Source: Trichinella spiralis
Taxonomy: Eukaryota; Nematoda; Enoplea; Trichinellida; Trichinellidae
Direction: 5' to 3'
Length of the DNA: 64,000 nt
Assembly: GCA_000181795.3 (NCBI GenBank)
Contig: CM012953.1
Coordinates: forward strand, 8,076,602 to 8,140,601
Shown here: piece after piece, positions 24,189-34,295 of the stretch
Layout of the letters: each line of letters begins with the position of its first letter
Position numbering within the stretch: the stretch's first letter is position 1
The notes under the pieces: generated by a model
What the model was told of the DNA's origin: nothing
The model's database searches: none
What the model saw: the letters and a program-made list of their open reading frames with translations, nothing else
Program-made: the position numbers and the translations under genes

Positions 24189-25322
24189 ATGGGAAATTGT
24201 GTAAAACGCATATCTGGCTCTGAAAATGTCACATCACATGCAAATAATTATCCATCAAAAATAGCATCGGCTGGAGCATCAGCGGTAAATAATTCTTTTC
24301 CAAGCATTCAATTGTTTCTATTTTTTCATTGTTGTTGCTTGCATAATATATTTACATTTTTTAAAAATTGTTTAAATAAAATGCTCGTTTTCCATTATAT
24401 AAATATAAATTGTTATCAAAATTTGTTTAAATCAAACAGTAATCTATTATTATTTTGTTTTCAGGGGCGTGCATTTGGAGAAATTCCTGACCATGGTAAG
24501 CGTTGTAAGAAAATTATGATATCAATGTATGAAATTATAAATTTACCAATTTAACCTTGAATTGAATTTGAATGAATGTTTGCTTGAAATTTAAATAATA
24601 AATAAGTTGTGCAACTATAAATCACCAGCTATCACTGAATGAATAATGAAATTGAACGCAAATGGAAATTATGAATTATTATTTATAGAGCTTCAGTTTG
24701 TATTCAGTCAATTCGACGTCAATGGAGATGGTTTTATAACTGAATCGGAACTACGCCAAGTTATGCTTCGTCTTGGCCAAGAACCGAACGCAGACGAAAT
24801 AAGAGCCATGTTCAAAGCTGCTGACGCAAATCGAGATGGAAAAATAAGCTTCGAAGGTATTATTATTATTATTATTATTAAACTGATGCATAATATTATT
24901 TGCAAGTGATATTAATCTCAATTTTTAATCCTATTTTGCTGTTTAAACGAAAATTAATGAAAAATTATTCTTTTTTTCGATAAAAAAAACTTTAAAATTT
25001 CCAGAATTTTCCGAAATCGCTAGAGCCAATCCAATGTCGTTGTCTCTGAAATCAGTGTTCAATGAAATGGACCGTGACAATGATGGCCACGTTACACGCA
25101 AAGAAATGCACGAAGCTCTGAAACGCATGGGTCACGTGATCAGTCCTGACGAATTGAATGCCATATACAAAGCTGCTGATGTGGACAAAAATTCAAAAAT
25201 CGATTTCGACGGTATGCAAATATCATCGAAGAGGGGCAATATGTTTTCTTTTATCTGTCGTATACACATATTTGCATATTTTCCATTTAGAATTCGTTGC
25301 CATAATGTGCCATCGCAAATGA
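24189..25322 (+). CDS. N-acylated calmodulin-like EF-hand protein, 5 exons
   Basis: Four-EF-hand calcium sensor of the calmodulin/troponin C superfamily. Exons: 24189-24284, 24465-24495, 24689-24856, 25005-25211, 25291-25322; 177 residues against 149 for calmodulin. The start MGNCVKRIS has Gly2 for N-myristoylation and Cys4 for palmitoylation, followed by a Ser/Ala-rich extension of about 40 residues. Loops: 52-63 DVNGDGFITESE, 88-99 DANRDGKISFEE, 121-132 DRDNDGHVTRKE, 157-168 DVDKNSKIDFDE. The first three keep D1, G6 and E12; the fourth has Ser at position 6 and may bind calcium weakly. The protein ends FVAIMCHRK, with another Cys near the end. I infer a membrane-tethered calcium sensor. Intron 3 begins with an ATT microsatellite directly after the donor. 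Family certain, exact orthologue not assigned. Confidence 0.9.
24857..24880 (+). repeat. (ATT)n directly after the intron 3 donor of the calmodulin-like gene
   Basis: gtattatt... repeat of about seven units immediately downstream of the exon 3 end. Confidence 0.85.
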
Positions 25323-26282
25323 AATAACGACAACACTTCAAAAGATTATTTGGAAAGGTGAATTTCAATTCTTTCTACTACTGCTGTGCAGTTATTTCAC
25401 TCATCTTCTACTACTACAATCTGTTTAAGCACTGCATCATTCATCCATTCATGGCATATTTCGTGCACTTATCTCATGTCAAACATTATTTAAATATTAT
25501 TAGTATTATTCTCTTTGTTTTCCATTTTGCTTTTATTGGAACATTGTAGTAAATGAACACTCCACCTTTAATAACTATTTATACAATTATATTTTGAAAT
25601 TAAATTTTCAAAATCAAATCGCGCAAACAATGCAACATTTCGAATTCGAACTGTCAATTTTGTATAATTATTGAAATAAAATAAATTTTCCTAATCTTCA
25701 AATTCATTCTGAAAAATATCCAAAACACTAACCAAATAAGTAAAATACTACACATTACATAGTTTCCAGTATAAGCAGATAACTATTCAAAAACTTATAT
25801 TTAAAAAAGGAAAAAAATATCACCGTTTGAGGTAAATTTTTACATTTCAATTTTAAAAATTAATAATACCAAGTGAAATTCCACGTCGACTAAAATTTTA
25901 CATTAAATAAAAAATACAATTGCAGACTACTGTAGCATTTATCAAAATAATTTAAACTAATTAATAAATTTCATTGAAAAATAATGCTTAATTTACATTT
26001 TTTGAAATATTTATTGCTAATTTATTGTCGTTTATACTATTTTTTATTTGAAAATCTTTTATTTTGTAACTGGTATTATTTTTTATTCACATCAGGATGT
26101 AACTTTATTATCATTATTTGAAGAACTGTCATAAAATTTTAATACTCATGAACGAATATCTTATATGTGAAAAATCATAATTTTTGGCATTTTTTATTTT
26201 ATGTATTTTTTGCATTTAAATTTTTTTCATCACTGAATAAATTTGGACTGAAATACCAGAAATTTAAACGTTTATTCCAAAT

Positions 26283-26354
26283 CACGGTAAGTTTACATTT
26301 ATTCTGACATTATTTATCCAATCCAAGCACGGTAAGTTTACATTTATTCTGACA
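26283..26354 (+). repeat. Two-copy 27-bp direct repeat
   Basis: The unit starting cacggtaagtttacattt and ending attctgaca occurs at 26283-26309 and again at 26328-26354, identical by eye, 45 bp apart start to start. Confidence 0.9.
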
Positions 26355-26473
26355 ATTTGAGATATTTTTCGTTTTATTCTTGTCAAATTATTTCTCTAAT
26401 TTGACTCAAAAATTGAGAAACGTGTCCACTATTATTTCACGGTGAATATATATTTTCATAATATTTAACACTT

Positions 26474-26713
26474 ATGAATATCAGTTGCAAATTTGATATG
26501 CTCATCGTAATCATTGCATATTATTTTTTGAAAATTAAAGCAATTGCAATGTTCAATTATGCATGTTTATTAGATTATGCTAGTCGTTTTTATGTTTTTA
26601 AAGGTTGTATAAGTATTTTACTCAATGTTTTCTTCAAACTGCTGTACGGCTTGAAAATGCCAGATAAATGTCGAATTTTAGAGTTGAAATTACCAATGAA
26701 AAAGAAGAAGTAA
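26474..26713 (+). CDS. Doubtful small membrane-protein reading frame
   Basis: 79 codons from ATG to stop with a hydrophobic N-terminal segment (DMLIVIIAYYFL), a second one (CISILLNVFFKLLYGL) and a C-terminus ending PMKKKK, which would be a dilysine-type ER retrieval signal if the product is real and the tail cytosolic. Codon use is as AT-rich as the surroundings and no homology is recognised, so it may be chance. Confidence 0.2.
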   Translation: MNISCKFDMLIVIIAYYFLKIKAIAMFNYACLLDYASRFYVFKGCISILLNVFFKLLYGLKMPDKCRILELKLPMKKKK

Positions 26714-27137
26714 TTCCCAAAGGCAAATTTTTTTCACAGTTTTGCTTTCAATCGAAATGAGTAATTTGATCAAAATACGTGACCACTCAAAATTGTGAAA
26801 ATGATTCTTATTTTAAATTGATGAAGTTGTAATTAATATCGTATGCAGTCGATTGAACGTGTCCATTCAATTATACTATTATCTTTGTTTATGCTAATCA
26901 ATAAATTACACGAAATGTATAGCTGCTCCTAATTCTAACGTCTTGTCATTTGTAGTATTCATTGTTCATGCTGACAACTGCAAACGCTGTTTATCGTAGT
27001 GTATACAGTATTTTAAAATACTACTTTAAAACTTCTAACAATATGTTTAAAAATGCGTTGAACTTATTTTAGCACTGCTTTTGTTGATCTTAATCATTTT
27101 GTTGCCCTTTTTATCAGAAGAGTACTGCGTTGCAATT

Positions 27138-29273
27138 ATGGCGAGATTGAAAGCGTTTGACCCACGACAATATTTGGACGTGGATTCATTTTTTCGAAAT
27201 CATGCTTTTCCACGTCGTTACATTCTCACATTTTGGGCTTTTGTTGGCTTTTGCGTTCTGTATTCAATGCGAGTCAATTTAAGCATTGCGATATTGTTCA
27301 TGACAAGAAATGCAACTATTACTGATGATGATGGAAACACGACAACTGAGGTATTTGGTCGAAATGACAATTTAAATTTTTATTCAATTAATTAATGTGC
27401 CACATTGTTCTTTTCAATAGATTGCTGATTTCCACGATTGGGATAGCGTCAATATTGGTTTCATATTGAGTGGTTTTTTCTATGGTTATATATTAACCCA
27501 GTTTCCTGCTGGTAAGTAATATTTTATATTTCGAGTAATAAATCAATAAATAAATAAAAATCAAGAACAGATTTTTCAATATGAACTTTTGCTTTAAATA
27601 AAGGAAAATTTCTATAATATATTGTTTTTTTTACTTTTTGTAAAATTAATTTGTTCTGTGATAATGAGTAAAAATTATTTTGTATTTTACAGGGTGGTTG
27701 GCTTGTCGTTTTGGTGGTAAACGTCTGTTGGGATGCGGTACTGTGGCTTGTTCTGTTCTTACCATGCTTACCCCAGTATGTGCAAGATTGGATTATCGTC
27801 TGTTGTTTTTTCTGCGTCTTCTTCAAGGAATTTGTCAAGTATTCATGAAATAATATTTTTCCAGTTTCATAGTGTTTTTCTTAGGGAGTGTCATATCCAT
27901 CGATGCAAGCCATCTGGAGTCATTGGGCTCCTGAAAATGAAAAATCAAGGCTATCAGGCATCGTATTTTCAGGTTCTTTTTTTGGAACTGTTATAGCTTC
28001 ACCATTAACATCAGTTATTGCGCAGCGATTTAATTGGACAACAGTGTTTTACGTATCTGGTAAATTTGTATATTTATTATATACTGTGAAAGGTATTTTT
28101 TTAAAATTGCCTTCGCATTACATTTTTGAATTGTTTAGGAATATGCGGATGTATTTGGTCATCTATATGGCTTAGCACGATAGCTGAAACCCCTCGAAGT
28201 GATGGAAAAATTACTGAAGCAGAACTTGAATTTATTGAAAACGACAAAGTGGTGGGAAATAAATTAGAGGTAAAGACGGCGATGAGCAGTTTTGTCTCTT
28301 TTTGAAAAAAACTGTTAATTTTAGGCGAAATCTGTCCCATGGAAGGAGCTTATTACTTCCAAAGCAGTCTGGGCAATAATTGCTGTTCATACAACCGAAA
28401 ATTGGGGTTTCTATACAATGCTTACCTATCTGCCTGCGTATATGAACGATGTTCTTGGTTTTAAGTTGGAATCGGTATTTTTTATTTAAATTATTTGTTT
28501 ATAAGATAATAATGAATTTCATTTGATTTAGACTGGATTCACTAGTGCTTTGCCGTATTTGGCGATGGGAATATTATTGCAAGTAGGTGGTTATCTTGCT
28601 GATTACATCAACAGTAAGAAGATTATAACATTAGAGTTATTAAGAAAATTGATGGCGTCAGGAGGTTAGGAAGTTGTATACTACACACACATACACGCAC
28701 ATATATATATATTAAATATTTTACAGGACTCTTTGTTCAAGTTTTCTTTACTGTTATTTTAACATTCACGGTAAATTATATCGCAGCAACAATTTTGATG
28801 ACTTTTTGCGTCGGTTTCGGTGGGGTTGTGTGGGCAAGTTTTAGTATAAATCAACTTGACATTGCACCACAAGTAAATTTTGGAATTTTCTCGATTTAAT
28901 TATCTGATTTATTGGAATTTGATTTTTAGTATGCAAGCGTTATCATGGGAATATCAAATACATTCGCCACGCTTCCTGGTATGATTAGCCCATCAATTGT
29001 TGGCGCCATTGTACAGAAAGGGGTAATAAGGCAATTAATATTCTTTCTTCTTGGTTTTGAATTGAATTTAGATAAATAAATATATATTTGTAGGTTTCAT
29101 CTGAATGGTGCATTATATTTTACATTACTGCGGCATTTTACGCCATTGGTGGTGTTGTTTTTGCACTGTTTGCAAAAGCCGAAGTACAGCCATGGGCGAA
29201 ATTAGCATCAAAAGCACCTGATACACCAGAGAATGAAGATGCTGAGGAATTTATTGCATCAACTAGTACATGA
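27138..29273 (+). CDS. SLC17-family anion transporter (sialin / vesicular glutamate transporter type), 10 exons
   Basis: Major-facilitator transporter for organic anions or phosphate. Exons: 27138-27350, 27421-27511, 27693-27838, 27885-28059, 28139-28269, 28325-28474, 28532-28664, 28727-28872, 28930-29022, 29094-29273; 485 residues, the family's usual size, with about 12 membrane segments. Family motifs in order: VGFCVLYSMRVNLSIAI in helix 1 with the conserved RVN; a long first loop with NAT and NTT glycosylation sequons; IGFILSGFFYGYILTQFPAG; FLRLLQGICQGVSYPSMQAI and WSHWAPENEKSRLS; HTTENWGFYTMLTYLPAYM; and GISNTFATLPGMISP near helix 11. The C-terminal tail is acidic. This resembles SLC17A5 and invertebrate SLC17 paralogues; substrate cannot be told from the sequence. 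Start at the first in-frame ATG after a strong acceptor. Confidence 0.93.
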
Positions 29274-30812
29274 TGCAGAATGAATAAGTTAATAGCAAAT
29301 TAATATCTTGCTAAACAGTAGTTTATTTTGCCAGTTTATAACTTTCTCAATGGTTTTTATAGGTCAGAAATGCTTCGTTTGTTTATAACATCAGCGCTAA
29401 AATAATCAGTGTTTAAATTTCATTGCTATTTAAATTTATTATATTATCAAGTTACTTTTAATAAAAATGTTGCTTATATGAAAGCATAATTTTAGTTCAA
29501 GAATGAAACAACCGTATGATGTAATAAACAAAGCAATACCTAAATAATTTTAGTTATTTTATCGATAATTTTTAATTTATGATCAATCGTTAATTAAATG
29601 AATGTATTCAAAGATAATGACTACATTTTATAATAGCAGTTTTAAAATGGAATTAATGCTTTCCCTAATGAATACTCACCAAAGAATAAATATGGTCAGG
29701 TACGTATAAGATTTTATAAATTTTTTAAAATGCTAAATTAAATGTTTGACATATAAATGAATTATTATTTTAATGTATGTGAAGAGCAATTGCATTTTTT
29801 TCAAACTTTTAATACGAAGCTTATTTATTTTTCCTTTTTTACAGATGACTTCAGTTGAATAAGAAATTAACTCAAAAATGCAACAGGAAATCGTTTTCCA
29901 GAATGATTTACTTTCATGTATTCAAAATTGCTTTTTCTAAAGAATTCTCATTTATTATGATAGAAAATTGAACTTAATTAAAAAATAATCTAATTTTAAA
30001 ATAATCGAATTAAAATATTATAATCAAATGTTGTTACATGAAAAACGAAGTTTTTAGCATTATTATAGTATGAATTGTACGCGGAAATATATACGGTTAA
30101 TCACGTGGATAATAGATAAATAAAAAAATATTTTTTATGCTCATTGCAAAAAATTGAATGCGTAATGATAAATAAGAATGAAGAATAAAAGTGCTGTTTT
30201 GAATAATTACAGTTTAACTTATTTACCATAAAATGCAAATTTCCCATTTAGGACAGACTTGATGTGTGTTAACTGGCAATATCGTCTTTCAGTTGTTGTT
30301 GCAGTTCGACAATTACAAGATGGAATCGTTTATAAATTTTTACAATAGTTTTACATGCTGTTCTATTGAGACCACTGCCTTTTATATGCATTTCACACCA
30401 TTCATGAATTGTAAAGTTCATGGGACAATTTTCCATCGGCCTCATTAAAATTCCTGTCAGATGTACTGAAATAAAGCTCACTCGCAGCTACTCTTCTTTC
30501 AGCAGACTGAAATAAACTGATATTTTAATTTAAATTAGGAAAAACGAAAACATCATCTTGTCATCATTGATTTCAATGAATCAGTATATTATTGGCCCGC
30601 TTGCGATGTTTAATTGCTCAATAAAGTCTCACAGCCTCTAGCTGTCACTACAAGCTTTATTGTATTTGATTTTAATGCCACTGGGCATTGGCACGATGAC
30701 AATAAATGAATAATTTCGTGAAAAAAGGCAGCGTCCAATTTTTATGATAAACTTTTTTAGTTTATGTTTTGCATTATCATTTCTTTGTTATTTAAATATC
30801 TTGAAGTGAGTA
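29274..30812. other. Intergenic region 3' of the SLC17 gene
   Basis: Contains the SLC17 3' UTR and AT-rich sequence. From about 30,270 to 30,520 the G+C content rises and the minus strand is open in two frames (see separate entry). Nothing else recognisable up to the transposon end at 30,813. Confidence 0.5.
30269..30518 (-). other. Possible coding exon(s), unidentified
   Basis: On the minus strand an acceptor-like tttatttcag precedes a frame reading SAERRVAASELYFSTSDRN then FNEADGKLSHELYNS and a stop; a second overlapping frame (MRPMENCPMNFTIHEWCEM...) stays open to 30,269. Composition is less AT-biased than the flanks, but the two frames conflict and I recognise neither. It could be a decayed gene or TE fragment. 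Confidence 0.2.
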
Positions 30813-30973
30813 CAGTGAAACTTGCCAAAGTGGGCATCTTGATAATCTGGCAACTGCCCAAGTTGGGCAGTTTTTCTCGGTTCGTAAAAAAAGCATCATT
30901 AATTATACAGACGAACCTCTTTAAACTGGGTACCTCTGTTTTCTAGGCACTTATCAAAATTGGGCATCTTCTC

Positions 30974-31112
30974 ATGAGTTTTGAACCATAAAGTGGTTGT
31001 GTAAGGGGTTTTCCGTAGAGGCTAGAGGGTACACCTCCGTCTCAGGACTGTTCTCCCGGTCAGAGCTATCCGTGTTGACTTTGCGACCTCTTTCGCAGTT
31101 CGACGAAGACAT
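30974..31112 (-). other. 46-codon reading frame inside the transposon, unidentified
   Basis: A minus-strand ATG at 31112 opens a hydrophilic frame (MSSSNCERGRKVNTDSSDRE... ending FMVQNS) in a G+C-rich patch just left of the fold-back repeat. It may be debris of another mobile element; no family recognised. Confidence 0.15.
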
Positions 31113-31180
31113 CTGGGGGTAATAAAGAGAAACCAACACAACGCAATCGGTTAAAGTGTTTATTAGGATGTACTACCGAC

Positions 31181-31470
31181 AATCGGGGTACTCTGATTTC
31201 GCCCGATCCTATTTTCCCTACTCAGCCCCCCCCCTTTGTGTGATTGGTTGTTCGCTCTTGGCTTGAACGGCATTTGATCGGTAATTGGCGATTGACTTTT
31301 GCCATTTTATTAGTTATTCAGTTCTGATAAGTAATTCCACCTCAGAAATAAATAAATTAGCATAAGTTAATCGCCAAATACCGATCAAACGCCGTACAGT
31401 CTATCACCGAACAGCAAATCACAAAAATGAAGTCGAATTTTAGCGGGCGTAATCAGAGTAAACCCCGATA
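31181..31470. repeat. Imperfect inverted repeat (fold-back / MITE-like) within the Tigger element
   Basis: The arm at about 31,181-31,297 (aatcggggtactctgatt ... gcatttgatcggtaattggc) is matched in reverse complement by about 31,375-31,470 (gttaatcgccaaataccg ... cgtaatcagagtaaacccc). Paired segments are interrupted by short mismatched stretches, including a C run near 31,226-31,235, and the spacer is about 77 bp. The transcript or single strand could form a long hairpin. Most likely a non-autonomous fold-back element inserted in, or derived from, the transposon. Confidence 0.75.
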
Positions 31471-31538
31471 ATCACCGTAACAAATCACACCGCGGCCAAC
31501 CACTAAGTGAACACCACGCACCAGCACCAACTGACTAA

Positions 31539-32017
31539 TTATTCACGTCCACCAACCACCGTAACCCTTCTGATGATCAAGTATTGCACCACTTTTTCTA
31601 CCGATCGTTGCCAGGTCTGTTGAAGTTCTTTCTGCCGTGTCTGGAATAAATGATATTTAAGATTTCCAACCGAAAGGTAATGAGCACCTGGCCGTCTGTT
31701 GCAGTTGTTCTGAACCTCGTTTAATATGGGCGTGTGTGAAACAGCACTAAAGATGCTTTGCTCTTGTTTAATATTCATGAAAATTGTCCTTTCCGTTACT
31801 AGTTGAATAATTCTTTGTTTGCATTGATTGCCGCTGCTAACCAATGCTCAAGCAACATCCGTAGCCTTTTATCGACAACCTGATTTAGCCTCTGCCTTGC
31901 AGGAAGGTTGATTTTTGGCGCGTGGGAAGTGACGAAACAGCTCATTCCGAGTTTTCCAGTATACAGTGATGCAACGTGGAACTTAATTATCCTGAAGTAC
32001 TGTAGGGAATATCCCAC
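31539..32017 (-). pseudogene. Unidentified minus-strand coding-like remnant inside the transposon
   Basis: Two adjoining minus-strand frames (31,799-32,017: ...SHAPKINLPARQRLNQVVDK; then 31,539-31,844: ...KQEQSIFSAVSHTPILNEVQ...LQQTWQRSVEKVVQYL) have a protein-like composition with few AT-biased codons and look like one frame broken by a stop. I do not recognise the protein. It runs opposite to the Tigger transposase and may be part of a second, nested element. Confidence 0.25.
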
Positions 32018-32057
32018 ACTTTTTTCTTTGTTCGCAATTGCACCAAATAAACGTCAA

Positions 32058-33460
32058 CTTACAGAAAACGTAGTTACAACGAGCTATCTTTGGAAGATAA
32101 ATTTCGCTGAAGGTCATTAGCAGCGAAGTTTCGAGTATCCAAAGGATATTCTGGAGAGGAAAAAAGAAATAACGTTCATTCAAGTCGTCACAGGATACAG
32201 ATGAGAAGGACTGAAAATGCTGGGGTAAATGTTTTAATATGGCAATATTTTTGTCACGCTCGATCAAAGGGGTTTTCTGTGAGCAGTCCACTGGTGAAGG
32301 AAGAGGCGCTCTATTTTGCTCAGCAGTTGGGAAGATCAGACTTTCGTGCATCAGCGAGCTGGCTGGAGTGCTTTGAAAAACGCCATAACATCAAGCTTAA
32401 AGTTATAAGCGGAACGGATTTGCCAGCGTGGATGAAGGAACTGTAAACAATTGGAAGGAGCGTCTTTTTGAGATTTTGAAGTGTTATGAGAAGAGAAATA
32501 TATTCAATTGCGATGAAAAGGAACTTCTGTTCAGAACTATTCCAAATAACTGTTATGAACGACAAGTGTAAAGGTAGTAAGTTGTCTAAGGAGCGCCTGA
32601 CCGTATTGCTTCCTGTCAGTATGACTGGAGAAAAACTTTTTCCACTTGTTATTGTGAAAAGTGAGAAACCACGATGGTTCAAATATGTATAGTCAGAAGA
32701 TTTGCCGATTAAGTGGGTATGGAACAAGAATAATGAGATCTTTACAAAATGATTGGAAGAATTAAACCGGCAGATGCGGTTGGCGAACCTCCATATCTTA
32801 CTTCGTGTTGATAATGCACCTTGCCATGTTGATGTTGAACTTTCGCATGTGAATATGCTATTCTTCTTTCCTAATGCTACATCAGAAATACATCCACTCG
32901 ATCAAGATATTATTCTTGACTCTAAACTACGTTATCAAAAACTTCTCTTACAAATATTGCTGTTGCGCATGGATGGAACAGGGCATGTTAGTCAACTATC
33001 TAAAAAGATAAATGTTTTAGACACCTTGCGTTGGATCAATACAGCTTGGAAAGATGCAGAGCGCAATACAGTTGTCAAGGGCTACAGAAATGCTGGGTTT
33101 CCAACAGATTGTTTTGATAGCAGTTAAATGCCTGACGAAGAACTGCTGAAGGATATAGAGAAACTGCTCCGTATTGCAAAAGCTGCTGAAACTTCAGCGA
33201 TGAATTTTGCCAATGGCGACAAATACGTCGAAACGACTGAAGTGCTATCTTCTTCAAAAGGGGAAGCAGAACTGCTATCGATGAAGAATGCGAAGAAATG
33301 GATGCAGATACAGTCAGAAGACGAGAATCAGTCTATTACTCCTGAAAAAATAATTTCTCACAAGAAATTCGCTGCATCCTTGGAGAAGATGAAAAATTTT
33401 GCTGTTCAAAAACAACCTCAACTGTTACGTCACGTTCAACATCTCGAAACTGCATTTTAG
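32058..33460 (+). pseudogene. Tigger transposase, inactivated
   Basis: Pieces of a pogo/Tigger transposase in order: an N-terminal helix-turn-helix remnant (ELSLEDKFR, stop, SLAAKFRVSK); a CENP-B-type DNA-binding domain (32201-32446: WQYFCHARSKGFSVSSPLVKE ... FRASASWLECFEKRHNI); then, after a frame change, the DDE core. The first acidic site is seen in FNCDEKELLFRTIPNN (about 32,505-32,550), the second in LRVDNAPCHVDVE (about 32,810), followed by FPNATSEIHPLDQDII with the N-A-T-S...P-L-D signature, and the C-terminal helical part to 33,460. Several frameshifts and in-frame stops (for example after KYV near 32,690, after IFTK near 32,750 and after CFDSS near 33,125) exclude an active enzyme. 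Confidence 0.88.
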
Positions 33461-33858
33461 ACAATTTGCTACGCAGAAGCAACCCCTCAAGCTACACTTG
33501 AACAATATCTTTTATAACTGTTATAATGTCTGACATAAATGCACTGAAAATTTATTTTTGTTGGGTTTTGATTGAATTTACATTCAAACATCCTGTTGTA
33601 TTGTAATTAAAAACAATGTAAAAGTTGAATAAATTTATGCATGATAAATTACCACGCTAGCAGATGCGTCGAATAACGTGTTATCACTTTTCAGTATCTT
33701 TTTAAAACCATGTCATGTAATGTAAAAGTAAATTTGTAAGGTGGGACGGATATAACAATCAGTAGCATTATACGTGAGCAACCTTTACAAAATAAACATC
33801 TCGAACCTGGGCAATAATTTTGGTCCGTGAGTGTCCAAATTATCAAGGATTCACCACT

Positions 33859-34295
33859 ATTATATTTGAATATGTCATGGTGTATTTTGATTTAAAACAA
33901 TTTAAATACACAGTGACATGTTTAGCTCGTATAATTCTGAAGCTTAAATCTGTCATTATATTAATAATTGCGTTGTTGTTGTTGTCTGACAATAGTGAAC
34001 GTCAAGTAAAGTTGTATTAAAACAAACCAGTCAATGAAAAAAACGCAATTAAACTAGCTAGCTATATAGAAAAAATCAAAAATATTAAAATTTTTTGCAA
34101 TGCATATTCAATAAATATATTCAAAAATTATTTTAATGCCTTTTTTATCATTTGAAGATTATAAATCTTTTCATTTCTAATCTGCTACTTACTTATCATC
34201 CTGCACTGTAATGTAAAATTAGCATTGCTTGTGAATTGCTTTTGAAAGTATTTGTGCAGCCGAATTTTCTGAACGAATTAAGTTGAGAAGGAAAA
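33859..34295. other. Intergenic, upstream of the diverged KDEL receptor gene
   Basis: AT-rich; one short open frame across the transposon edge is not credible. Presumably holds the promoter and 5' UTR of the next gene. Confidence 0.4.

Larger units (their letters stand above)
25323..27137. other. Intergenic region between calmodulin-like and SLC17 genes
   Basis: Mostly AT-rich DNA containing the 3' UTR of the calmodulin-like gene and upstream sequence of the SLC17 gene. It holds a short tandem duplication (26283-26354) and a doubtful 79-codon frame (26474-26713). A strong acceptor (ttttatcag, AG at 27116-27117) lies 20 nt before the SLC17 start and marks either a 5' UTR intron or a trans-splice site. 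Confidence 0.5.
30813..33858 (+). mobile_element. Decayed Tigger/pogo-type (Tc1-mariner superfamily) DNA transposon
   Basis: The left end is TA followed by CAGTGAAACTTGCC, with TCTTGATAATCTGG about 15 bp further in. The right end, read on the minus strand, carries AATCCTTGATAATTTGGACA, which is the same terminal-repeat motif in a diverged form, so I place the ends at about 30,813 and 33,858. The interior holds a broken Tigger transposase (separate entry) and a fold-back repeat (31,181-31,470). G+C is higher than the flanking DNA. The left subterminal part contains a short perfect palindrome (CTGCCCAA-g-TTGGGCAG). The element is old: the ends are dissimilar and the frame is disrupted. Boundaries are approximate. 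Confidence 0.78.
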
